Positions 1 to 6,348 are shown, counted from the stretch's first letter. The stretch is 7,186 bases of DNA from Puniceicoccales bacterium (GCA_031289285.1 JAITPT010000180.1:1-7186), one strand, 5' to 3'. Notes: generated from the letters alone by a model not told the origin. Numbers and translations: made by a program.

Positions 1-5
1 CAATT

Positions 6-42
6 GAAGGGCGTCCACGTGATAAGCGTGACGCCCTTCTTT
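6..42 (+). terminator. Terminator-like hairpin upstream of the TonB/TolA-like gene
   Basis: A perfect 10-base inverted repeat (GAAGGGCGTC at 6-15, GACGCCCTTC at 30-39) encloses a 14-base loop and runs into a short T-rich tail (TTCTTT, 37-42). This looks like a rho-independent terminator for a gene lying left of the window on the + strand, although the T tract is short and the loop large. It overlaps the first codons of the longest open frame here (TTG at 4), which is one reason to place the start of the next gene further downstream. Confidence 0.5.
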
Positions 43-51
43 GCCGCTTCA

Positions 52-75
52 GGCACAGACAAGATTGTCTGTGCC
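52..75. repeat. Perfect 11+11 base inverted repeat
   Basis: GGCACAGACAA (52-62) is mirrored exactly by TTGTCTGTGCC (65-75) with only two bases between, so the 24-base element can form a 10-bp hairpin with a four-base loop or act as a two-fold symmetric protein-binding site. No T run follows on either strand, so it is a poor terminator. It lies between the terminator-like hairpin at 6-42 and the likely start of the TonB/TolA-like gene near 130, where an operator would sit. No regulator family is recognised from the sequence. Confidence 0.6.
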
Positions 76-129
76 ACACTCGTAAAAATCTTGCCCACCG
101 CCCAAAAACTCCTGATTGCTTTTCCCCCT

Positions 130-1842
130 GTGACACCAAAGCCACCAGAGACACCCGCGCCACCAGCCGCGACTCCGTCCGCGCCACCAGCCGCGACGCC
201 CAGCCGCTCGCCGCAACACCGCGCCCCTCGCAACAGCCGTCGCAAAGCCGCACGGGCACCGTCTTCATGGACACTCCCCGCAACCCCCAAAGGCAGCACC
301 ACCTCCGCCCTATTGCTCGCAGCGGCAGGTCTCGCAAGTTTCCTCATCCACGGCGCTCTCTGGCTCGTGTTGCCCGAAACACTCGCCTCCCCCGCAGCAA
401 AGGAAAAAGAAAAAGAACGGACCCTCGCAATTTTGCCCGCTAAGGAAATCAAAGAAGAAGACATCCCGCTCGCCTTGCTGCCAGAGGAGTTCCGCCCGCC
501 CAAACCGCGCCTCGTCCAAGTCAACCCCGACGCACCCGCCGACATACCGCCCGAAACCATCAACACAGGTGCCGCAAACCAACGCGCCGCCCAGCCCGAC
601 CCCGTGTCAAATGAACGCTCGTCAATGCCAAAGTTCGACGGCGAGCTGGAGCACTCAAACCGCATCACCAACAACACCCCGCGCCCGCTCATGCCCAACT
701 TCGCGCAACCCGTGCCGGGTGTGCCAATGGGCAAACCCGCCAAAGGCGTCCCGCTGGACATCCCGCCCCAGCCCGCGCAGCCCACCCAACCCACTCCGCC
801 CTCGCCACCCACGCCACCCGTCGCCGCGCCGACGCCCGCCGAACAACCGCCCGCGCCGCCGCAAGCCGCCATCGCCCCGCGTGCCGACACCGACGCCCCG
901 CCCGCCCCCCACGCCGCCCTGAACACCAAGCCCGAAGCCCAGCCCGACGCCAAAGCCACTGTCGCCCAGCTTCCGACCTCCACCAAAAACAGCCGCCCCG
1001 ACGGACGCCAAGCCGAGGCGAGCGTGCCCGCTCCTTCTCTCATCGGCACCGCCGACACCTACGAGAAACCCCCGCCCTTGCCCGGCGATGTCCCCGTCCT
1101 GCGTCTTCCCGAAAACAGGCCACTGCCCAAGCCGCGCCACGAGGAGGAGAAACTTCCCGTGAAACCTGCGCCGCCCGCCGCGCCGCCGCCTTCCGAAAAA
1201 ACCGCGCCCGACACCAAGCCACAAATCGCGTTCCCCGACGCGCCCGCCAAGACCGACGCGCCACCCCCGCCCGCCAAAGCCGACACCATCGCCAAAGCCG
1301 ACGCGCCACCCAAACCCACGCCCCCCAAACCGACGACGCCCACTCCTCCCACCACCGCCGCCGCCAAGCCCGCGCCGCCCCCTGCCCCGCCGCCCATCCA
1401 ACGCGCCAACATCGGCGACGCCGACGATTTTCCGGCCCCGCTGCCGCGTCCACAAATCGCAAAAGCTGGCACCGTCGGCCCGCTCCTGCGCAACCCCACC
1501 GGCACCAACGAAGCCGGCACACTCGCCCTCGATGCCAAATACAGCGAGTTCGGCGACTACGCCCAACGCATGATGGAAATCGTCCAAGCGAGCTGGTGGA
1601 CAATCCTCCAACGCACCAACATTTCCGCACGCGGCGGCCAAGTCACCATCACCTACACGCTTTGCCCCGACGGCACCGTGCGCGACGTCGTCATCGCCGA
1701 GTCCTCCGCCAGCCGCGCCGCCGCCTACGCTTGCAAAGACGCCATCGAAGCCCGCGCCCCCTACGACCCTTGGACTCCTAAAATGTCTGAGACCCTCGGC
1801 AAAGAATACCGCAGCAGCTGCACCTTCATTTACAGCCGTTGA
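130..1842 (+). CDS. Proline-rich TonB/TolA-like envelope energy-transducer protein
   Basis: The predicted 570-residue protein has the three-part plan of TonB and TolA, inner-membrane-anchored proteins that reach across the periplasm to outer-membrane partners. With GTG 130 as start, a basic stretch (RNSRRKAAR) precedes one hydrophobic segment at about residues 60-82 (ALLLAAAGLASFLIHG... ending LWLVLP). This fits an N-in, single-pass anchor. Residues about 115-455 are a Pro/Ala/Lys-rich linker with degenerate AKxDAPP units. Residues about 465-570 form a compact domain that fits a TolA/TonB C-terminus: YAQRMMEIVQASWW, then VTITYTLCPDGTVRDVVI, then AYACKDAI. Cys512 and Cys535 lie 23 residues apart, similar to the disulfide pair of E. 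coli TolA; Cys564 is a third. The start is uncertain. The frame is open from TTG 4, but that codon sits in a hairpin, there is no in-frame ATG before the membrane segment, and TTG 91 is also possible. No exbB, exbD or receptor gene is in view, so TonB versus TolA function cannot be decided. Confidence 0.72.
   Translation: MTPKPPETPAPPAATPSAPPAATPSRSPQHRAPRNSRRKAARAPSSWTLPATPKGSTTSALLLAAAGLASFLIHGALWLVLPETLASPAAKEKEKERTLAILPAKEIKEEDIPLALLPEEFRPPKPRLVQVNPDAPADIPPETINTGAANQRAAQPDPVSNERSSMPKFDGELEHSNRITNNTPRPLMPNFAQPVPGVPMGKPAKGVPLDIPPQPAQPTQPTPPSPPTPPVAAPTPAEQPPAPPQAAIAPRADTDAPPAPHAALNTKPEAQPDAKATVAQLPTSTKNSRPDGRQAEASVPAPSLIGTADTYEKPPPLPGDVPVLRLPENRPLPKPRHEEEKLPVKPAPPAAPPPSEKTAPDTKPQIAFPDAPAKTDAPPPPAKADTIAKADAPPKPTPPKPTTPTPPTTAAAKPAPPPAPPPIQRANIGDADDFPAPLPRPQIAKAGTVGPLLRNPTGTNEAGTLALDAKYSEFGDYAQRMMEIVQASWWTILQRTNISARGGQVTITYTLCPDGTVRDVVIAESSASRAAAYACKDAIEARAPYDPWTPKMSETLGKEYRSSCTFIYSR
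155..197 (+). repeat. Two-copy 24-base direct repeat in the TonB/TolA-like gene
   Basis: The 19-base sequence starting CCGCGCCACCAGCC occurs exactly at 155-173 and again at 179-197, a period of 24 bases. It encodes two consecutive APPAATPS octapeptides just before the basic, membrane-proximal stretch. Being an in-frame multiple of three, it can expand or contract by slippage without breaking the gene. It lies in the least certain part of the coding region, near the start. Confidence 0.75.
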
Positions 1843-1914
1843 GCCGCCCGCCCCGCACTCAGCCACCGCCCACACCGCCGTTGACACCCTCGCCGCCGCC
1901 CGCCACACCTCTGC

Positions 1915-1963
1915 AAAAAAAAGTTGAAAAAAAACTTGCGTCCCACGCCAGAAACCCTATCAA
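1915..1963 (+). promoter_or_regulatory. Candidate str-operon promoter with upstream A-tracts
   Basis: Two runs of eight A (1915-1922 and 1927-1934), starting 12 bases apart, directly precede TTGCGT (1936-1941). A 16-base spacer then leads to TATCAA (1958-1963). The last hexamer matches the sigma-70 -10 consensus at four of six positions and the first matches the -35 at three. A-tracts at this position resemble the UP elements or bent DNA found at strong ribosomal promoters. The element lies 43 bases before the rpsL start in the otherwise GC-rich gap after the TonB/TolA-like gene. The assignment is by eye and the -35 is weak. Confidence 0.4.
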
Positions 1964-2006
1964 CGCCCCCCTTTTTTCACACCACACCGTAATAGCAAAA
2001 GCAAAC

Positions 2007-2390
2007 ATGCCAACTATCAACCAACTCGTCCGCAAGCCGCGGATACAGTCCCGCATCAAGTCCAAATCACCGGCCCTGAGCAACTCGCCCTTCAAGCGCG
2101 GCGTCTGCGTTCAAGTCATGATTCGCACACCGAAAAAGCCGAACTCCGCCCAGCGCAAAGTCGCCAAGGTGCGCCTCACGAACGGACAGGAAGTCATCAC
2201 CTACATCCCCGACGAGGGGCACAAACTGCAGGAGCACAGCGTCGTCCTCGTGCGCGGCGGGCGCGTCAAAGATTTGCCCGGCGTGCGCTACCACATCGTG
2301 CGCGGCCCGCTCGACTGTCAGGGCGTCGAGAAACGCCGCCGCAGCCGCTCCAAATACGGCGTCAAGCGCCCCAAGGAGGCAAAGAAATAA
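2007..2390 (+). CDS. rpsL: 30S ribosomal protein S12
   Basis: This 127-residue protein is S12, the small-subunit protein at the decoding centre that monitors codon-anticodon pairing. The start is ATG 2007 (MPTINQLVRKPR), which matches the conserved S12 N-terminus; the frame stays open upstream to 1839 but that stretch is not S12-like. Hallmarks are RGVC (31-34), TPKKPNSA (41-48), VRLTNG (55-60), LQEHSV (74-79), RGGRVKDLPGVRYH (83-96) and the basic tail SKYGVKRP (115-122). Lys43 and Lys88, the usual sites of streptomycin-resistance changes, are both wild type. Asp89, the residue methylthiolated by RimO in E. coli, is present. It is the first gene of a str-type cluster, 84 bases before rpsG. 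The leader (CACACC...GCAAAAGCAAAC) contains no Shine-Dalgarno motif. Confidence 0.98.
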   Translation: MPTINQLVRKPRIQSRIKSKSPALSNSPFKRGVCVQVMIRTPKKPNSAQRKVAKVRLTNGQEVITYIPDEGHKLQEHSVVLVRGGRVKDLPGVRYHIVRGPLDCQGVEKRRRSRSKYGVKRPKEAKK

Positions 2391-2474
2391 TCCGCGCCGC
2401 GCCAACCAAACACCGCAGCGTAACCGTTTTTTCAACTACACTAATCACACAGTTCAACACACCCGCACAACACT

Positions 2475-2948
2475 ATGTCCCGTCGTCGCCGAGCCACAAA
2501 ACGCCAGCATCTTCCCGATGCTCGCTACAGCAGCCAGCTGGTCAGCCAGCTTATCAATGTCGTTATGAAACGCGGCAAAAAATCCATCGCCCAAGCTATT
2601 GTCTATGGCGCTATCGAGCGCGTTAGCGAGAAACTCGAGAAGGGCGACCCCGTCGAACTTCTCCTCGGAGCACTCGAAAATTGCCGCCCAAAACTCGAGG
2701 TGAAAAGCCGCCGCGTCGGTGGTGCCACTTACCAAGTGCCCGTCGAAATCTCGCACGAGCGCCAGACGAGCATGGCGTTCCGCTGGCTCGCCGCCGCCGC
2801 CTCCTCCCGTAAAGGAGTGCCCATGACGGAGGCGCTCGCCGCCGAGGTCATAGACGCCTACAACAACACCGGCACCGTCGTCAAAAAACGCGAGGAAACG
2901 CACAAAATGGCGCAGGCCAACCGCGCCTTCGCCCACCTGCGCTGGTAA
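2475..2948 (+). CDS. rpsG: 30S ribosomal protein S7
   Basis: This 157-residue protein is S7, the primary 16S rRNA-binding protein that nucleates assembly of the 30S head and lines the exit site. Length and landmarks fit the family: the basic N-terminus MSRRRRATKR, the helical block around VVMKRGKKSIAQ (29-40), RRVGGATYQVPVEI (79-92), and the C-terminal AHLRW, which corresponds to AHYRW in E. coli. In E. coli S7 is also the translational repressor of the str operon. Whether this holds here is unknown; the rpsL-rpsG gap is 84 bases and I did not identify the S7 target fold in it. The bases before ATG are A/C-rich (CACACCCGCACAACACT) with no Shine-Dalgarno. The fusA start lies 78 bases downstream on the same strand. 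Confidence 0.98.
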   Translation: MSRRRRATKRQHLPDARYSSQLVSQLINVVMKRGKKSIAQAIVYGAIERVSEKLEKGDPVELLLGALENCRPKLEVKSRRVGGATYQVPVEISHERQTSMAFRWLAAAASSRKGVPMTEALAAEVIDAYNNTGTVVKKREETHKMAQANRAFAHLRW

Positions 2949-3026
2949 CGCGGCACCCCCGCGCTTTCCATCCGCCCGTCCCAAAAAACAGACACACAAG
3001 ACTCACAAAGCATCCACACAATCCAC

Positions 3027-5240
3027 ATGTCAGACACCACAGCAGTCAACCAGACACTCAACGCAAAAGAACGCAAGTTCCCGCTGGAATACACACGCAA
3101 CTTCGGCATCGCCGCGCACATTGACGCGGGGAAAACGACCACCTCCGAGCGTATCCTCTTCTACTCCGGCGTCGTCCATAAAATGGGCGAAGTCCACGAC
3201 GGCACCGCCGTCACCGACTGGATGGAACAAGAACGCGAACGCGGCATCACCATCACCTCTGCCGCCGTCTCTTGCGGTTGGACGACCAAGGAAGGCCCTT
3301 TCGCCAACATCGAGCAACGCCTGAACATCATAGACACGCCCGGCCACGTGGACTTCACCGCCGAGGTCGAGCGCTCCCTGCGCGTGCTCGATGGCGCGGT
3401 CGCCGTCTTCTGCGCCGTCGCCGGCGTCCAGCCCCAGTCGGAAACCGTCTGGCGCCAGATGAACAAATACCACGTCCCACGCATCGCCTACATCAATAAG
3501 ATGGACCGCACAGGGGCAGACTTTTTCAAAGCGGTTGACGACATCCGCACCAAGCTGCGCGGCAACGCCCACCCGCTCTATCTCCCGATAGGTGCCGAGG
3601 ACAAATTCGCCGGCCTCATAGACCTCGTCAAACAAGTCGCCTACATCTATGACGAGACCGACCCGCGCGGCATGAAATACAACACCGTCGAAATCCCCGA
3701 GACCCACAAGGCCGACGCCCAGAAATACCGCGACGCCCTCATCGAGGCCATCGCCGACTACGACGACAACATCGCCGAAAAATATCTCGGCGGCGAAGCC
3801 TTGGCCGAAGACGAAGTTCGCGTCGGCATCCGCAAAGCCACGATTTCCTCCATCGGTTCCAAAGCGCAGGCCGACAACAAACAGCTATTCATCGGCGTCA
3901 TCCCCGGCTCCGCCCTCAAAAATAAAGGCGTCCAAATGGTGCTTGACTCCGTGGTGGACTACCTTCCCTCCCCGCTCGAAGTCGAACCGATGAAAGCCTT
4001 CACCGACAGCGGCGACACACTCATCGAAGGCGGCATCACCCCCGACGACACCAAAAAAGTTTGCGGCCTGTGCTTCAAGCTCTGGAGCGACCCGTTCAGC
4101 GGCCAGCTCGTCTTCTTCCGCAACTATCGCGGCATCTTGCGCAAAGGCGAAGCCCTCTACAACCCGCGCAAACGCCAGACCGAGCGCATCTCACGCCTCA
4201 TCCTGCTCCGCGCAATGGACCGCGAAGAAGTGGACGCCATCTACTCCGGCGACATCTGCGCCCTCATCGGCCCCAAAGACATCGTCACGGGCGACACGCT
4301 GTGTACGCGGGAGGAAGACATCATTCTTGAGCCGCCGACCTTCCCCGAGCCTGTTATCTCGATGGCGATTGAGCCAGCTTCCAAAGGCGACCAAGAGCGT
4401 ATGTCTATCGGCCTCCAACGTCTCTCCGCCGAAGACCCAACCTTCCGCGTCACCACCAACGCCGAGACCAACCAGACCCTCATCTCTGGCATGGGCGAGC
4501 TACACTTGGAAATCATCGTGGACCGCCTCAAACGCGAGTTCAAGGTCGAGGCCAAATCCGGCAAACCGCAAATCTCTTACCGCGAAACCATCACTGGCTC
4601 CCGCGACGGCAAAGAAGTGCGCGGCGTCGGCAAGTTCATCCGCCAATCCGGCGGACGCGGCCAATACGGCCACGCCGAAATCATCCTCGAGCCCAATCCG
4701 GGCAAAGGCCCAGAAGTCGTCAACGAAATCGTCGGCGGCGTCATTCCCAAAGAATACATCAAGCCCACCACCGAAGGTATCTTGGAAGCCGCGCTCAACG
4801 GCACCGTCGCTGGCTATCCGGTTATTGACTTCAAAGCCCGCATCGTTTTCGGCTCCTTCCACGAAGTTGACTCCAATGAAAACGCCTTCCGCATGGCTGG
4901 CATTTTTGCCTTCAAAGAAGCCATGAAAGTCTGCGGCCCGATACTTCTCGAACCGATTATGAAGGTCGAAGTTGTCACGCCGGAAGAATACCAAGGCGAC
5001 ATCATGGGCGACCTAAACCGCCGCCGTGGTCAAATCCAAAACATGGAAACCCGCAACGGCGTCTGCACCATTGATGCCCGTGTCCCGCTCGCCACCATGT
5101 TTGGCTACGCCACCGACGTCCGCTCCTTATCCAAAGGCCGCGCCAGCTACACAATGGAGCCGACCACCTTCGAGCAAGTCCCCAACAACCTCCTCGAAGA
5201 CATCGTCAAAACCTCCAGCCGCGCCCCCGCCAGAACCTAA
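3027..5240 (+). CDS. fusA: Translation elongation factor G (EF-G)
   Basis: EF-G is the GTPase that translocates tRNAs and mRNA on the ribosome and, with RRF, recycles it. All GTPase boxes are visible: G1 AHIDAGKT (30-37), G2 around RGITI (72-76), G3 DTPGH (103-107, with catalytic His107), G4 NKMD (157-160), and the G5-region GSALKNKG (294-301). Domain II covers roughly 340-440 (TGDTLC 421-426) and domain III follows (SGMGELHLEI 487-496). Domain IV has QSGGRGQYGHA (540-550) and the tip motif HEVDSNENAF (612-621). Domain V carries EPIMKVEVVTPEEYQGD (642-658). At 737 residues it is about 30 longer than E. coli EF-G. The excess is mainly an N-terminal extension of about 17 residues and a short insertion near 276-287, just before G5. 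It looks intact. The leader is C/A-rich without Shine-Dalgarno. Its operon position after rpsG is canonical, but no tuf gene follows within the window; a strong terminator does. Confidence 0.98.
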   Translation: MSDTTAVNQTLNAKERKFPLEYTRNFGIAAHIDAGKTTTSERILFYSGVVHKMGEVHDGTAVTDWMEQERERGITITSAAVSCGWTTKEGPFANIEQRLNIIDTPGHVDFTAEVERSLRVLDGAVAVFCAVAGVQPQSETVWRQMNKYHVPRIAYINKMDRTGADFFKAVDDIRTKLRGNAHPLYLPIGAEDKFAGLIDLVKQVAYIYDETDPRGMKYNTVEIPETHKADAQKYRDALIEAIADYDDNIAEKYLGGEALAEDEVRVGIRKATISSIGSKAQADNKQLFIGVIPGSALKNKGVQMVLDSVVDYLPSPLEVEPMKAFTDSGDTLIEGGITPDDTKKVCGLCFKLWSDPFSGQLVFFRNYRGILRKGEALYNPRKRQTERISRLILLRAMDREEVDAIYSGDICALIGPKDIVTGDTLCTREEDIILEPPTFPEPVISMAIEPASKGDQERMSIGLQRLSAEDPTFRVTTNAETNQTLISGMGELHLEIIVDRLKREFKVEAKSGKPQISYRETITGSRDGKEVRGVGKFIRQSGGRGQYGHAEIILEPNPGKGPEVVNEIVGGVIPKEYIKPTTEGILEAALNGTVAGYPVIDFKARIVFGSFHEVDSNENAFRMAGIFAFKEAMKVCGPILLEPIMKVEVVTPEEYQGDIMGDLNRRRGQIQNMETRNGVCTIDARVPLATMFGYATDVRSLSKGRASYTMEPTTFEQVPNNLLEDIVKTSSRAPART

Positions 5241-5251
5241 GGCGCAAACGC

Positions 5252-5292
5252 TAATCAACGGGACGCATGTGCCGTCCCGTTGATTATCTTTT
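5252..5292 (+). terminator. Intrinsic terminator after fusA
   Basis: A perfect 14-base inverted repeat (TAATCAACGGGACG at 5252-5265, CGTCCCGTTGATTA at 5273-5286) with a seven-base loop is followed by TCTTTT. It begins 12 bases after the fusA stop and should end the rpsL-rpsG-fusA transcript. The outer stem arms are A/T pairs, so the reverse strand (TAATCAA before, TTAGCG after) is a much weaker terminator. It also marks the change from GC-rich to AT-rich sequence. Confidence 0.88.
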
Positions 5293-5350
5293 CAAACATT
5301 CCAGATACGAGACAACTGCGAAGGATTTTAGTCAAAAACGTAATTCGGAA

Positions 5351-5365
5351 ATCTAAAAAATAGAT
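5351..5365. promoter_or_regulatory. Small inverted repeat before the methyltransferase start
   Basis: ATCTA (5351-5355) and TAGAT (5361-5365) are exact inverted copies around five A residues, ending six bases before ATG 5372. A symmetric site here could bind the methyltransferase itself or a small controller, a common way to delay R-M expression on entry to a new cell. The arms are only five bases, so chance is a serious alternative. No controller (C) gene is seen in the visible part of the cassette. Confidence 0.25.
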
Positions 5366-5371
5366 ACACCC

Positions 5372-6337
5372 ATGAATCCAATCATCCGTAATGTGCGATT
5401 TTCAAATCCCTCGATTTCTACCTTTGATAGAGTGTCCACTGATTATTTTAGTGGGCAATACGACGCTGCCAAAGTAGGCGTATCGCAAATGTATTTGGAA
5501 AATAACTTCCATACGGTCATTTTCGGGGATGTGTTAGATGTCCTCCAACATCGTGTTCCTGACAACTCAATTGATTTGATTTTCGCCGACCCGCCTTACA
5601 ACATTGGGAAGAATTTTAACGGCTTAAAAGACAAGTGGGATACGGATGAAGATTACCTCGCATGGTCTTATCGCTGGCTTGATTTGTGTGTGCAAAAATT
5701 AAAGCCGAACGGCTCTCTTTACGTTATGTCTTCCACTCAATTTATGCCTCACTTCGACATTTACCTTCAAAAAAAGATGACTATTCTCTCGCGAATTATT
5801 TGGCATTATGACAGTTCAGGAGTGCAGGCAAAAAAATACTTTGGCTCGCTTTACGAACCTATTCTTTTTTGCGTCAAAGACCGCGACAACTATACGTTCA
5901 ATGCCAGCGACATTCTTGTCGAAGCCAAGACGGGAGCGAAACGAAAGTTGATTGATTACCGCAAAACTCCTCCCCGCGTGTATAATTCTGAAAAAGTCCC
6001 CGGAAACGTTTGGGAGTTCCCGCGTGTGCGCTATCGCATGGAAGAATACGAGAACCACCCAACGCAAAAACCCATCGCCCTCTTAGAACGTATTATCAAA
6101 GTAAGCTCCAATGTCGGCGACACTGTTTTAGACCCCTTTGCGGGAACATTCACAACGAGTTTCGTCGCTCAACAAAATGGACGTAACTCCATCGGAATTG
6201 AAATTCAAGAGCCGTATATCAAAATTGGATTGCGCCGCTTGAACATCTGCAAAGAATACAACGGTGAAGTCCTAAAAAAAGAACTGCGCTCTTTTGAGAC
6301 ACAACAAACCAACGGACAACTACCACTAAATCTTTGA
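5372..6337 (+). CDS. YhdJ-like beta-class N6-adenine DNA methyltransferase
   Basis: The 321-residue enzyme is predicted to transfer a methyl group from S-adenosylmethionine to adenine N6 in a specific DNA site. Motif IV, DPPY (73-76, in IFADPPYNIGKNF), precedes motif I, DPFAGTF (254-260), with the presumed target-recognition region between, which is the beta-class order. HPTQKP (229-234) lies just before motif I. It resembles E. coli YhdJ closely along its length: YDSSGVQAKK (146-155), YEPIL (161-165), YTFNA (174-178), ILVEAKTG (181-188), KVPGNVWEFPRVRY (208-221) and EYENHPTQKP (225-234). YhdJ methylates ATGCAT, so the same target is a reasonable inference here. ATG 5372 gives about 40 residues before the conserved core. 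ATG 5489 (Met40) would give a 282-residue protein nearer to YhdJ length, and neither start has a good Shine-Dalgarno. The gene ends 11 bases before the nuclease. In this cassette its job would be to protect host DNA from that nuclease. Composition is AT-rich compared with fusA. Confidence 0.92.
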   Translation: MNPIIRNVRFSNPSISTFDRVSTDYFSGQYDAAKVGVSQMYLENNFHTVIFGDVLDVLQHRVPDNSIDLIFADPPYNIGKNFNGLKDKWDTDEDYLAWSYRWLDLCVQKLKPNGSLYVMSSTQFMPHFDIYLQKKMTILSRIIWHYDSSGVQAKKYFGSLYEPILFCVKDRDNYTFNASDILVEAKTGAKRKLIDYRKTPPRVYNSEKVPGNVWEFPRVRYRMEEYENHPTQKPIALLERIIKVSSNVGDTVLDPFAGTFTTSFVAQQNGRNSIGIEIQEPYIKIGLRRLNICKEYNGEVLKKELRSFETQQTNGQLPLNL

Positions 6338-6340
6338 GGA
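6336..6340 (+). promoter_or_regulatory. Shine-Dalgarno of the nuclease gene, overlapping the methyltransferase stop
   Basis: GAGGA at 6336-6340 lies eight bases before ATG 6349 and shares its first two bases with the methyltransferase stop codon TGA (6335-6337). Spacing and sequence are those of a standard ribosome binding site and support ATG 6349 as the nuclease start. Placement on the stop codon suggests translational coupling of nuclease to methyltransferase. It is the only clear Shine-Dalgarno before any gene in the window. Confidence 0.7.
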
Positions 6341-6348
6341 TAAAAAAT

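Noticed and set aside
4..129. TTG at position 4 as the start of the TonB/TolA-like gene
   Set aside because: The codon lies at the edge of a terminator-like hairpin, and the encoded segment passes through two inverted repeats and looks like read-through rather than protein. TTG 91 or GTG 130 are better, though none has a Shine-Dalgarno.
267..269. ATG 267 as the start of the TonB/TolA-like gene
   Set aside because: It is out of frame with the membrane segment and linker. It would need a frameshift, for which there is no evidence.
1255..1311. CRISPR-like or other functional DNA repeats in the TonB/TolA-like linker
   Set aside because: The short matches (CGCCAAAGCCGAC at 1272 and 1290, GACGCGCCACCC at 1255 and 1300) are in-frame products of the repetitive AKxDAPP protein segment, with no regular spacers.
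1881..1886. Perfect TTGACA hexamer as the rpsL -35
   Set aside because: At 16-18 bases downstream the sequence is CACACC-like with no -10 resemblance; the pair at 1936-1963 is better.
655..1908. Long minus-strand open frame (417 codons), glycine/arginine-rich, opposite the TonB/TolA-like gene
   Set aside because: It is the reverse complement of a proline/alanine-rich GC-rich coding region, which naturally yields stop-free Gly/Arg/Val frames. It has no recognisable domain and the sense protein has a coherent architecture.
1839..2006. N-terminal extension of rpsL back to 1839
   Set aside because: The frame is open but the extension is low-complexity Pro/Thr-rich, overlaps the stop of the preceding gene and the promoter candidate, and S12 begins precisely at MPTINQL (ATG 2007).
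2949..2967. CGCGG-CACCC-CCGCG hairpin after rpsG as a terminator
   Set aside because: The stem is only five base pairs with a CTTTCC tail, and it sits between two genes normally co-transcribed. It could be an RNA processing or stability element but evidence is too thin.
4500..4994. Minus-strand open frame inside fusA
   Set aside because: The opposite strand encodes the highly conserved domains III-V of EF-G without a break, and the antisense frame has no recognisable features.
5293..5371. Controller-protein (C-box) sites upstream of the methyltransferase
   Set aside because: Isolated AGTC-like fragments are present but no paired C-box arrangement, and no small helix-turn-helix gene precedes the methyltransferase.
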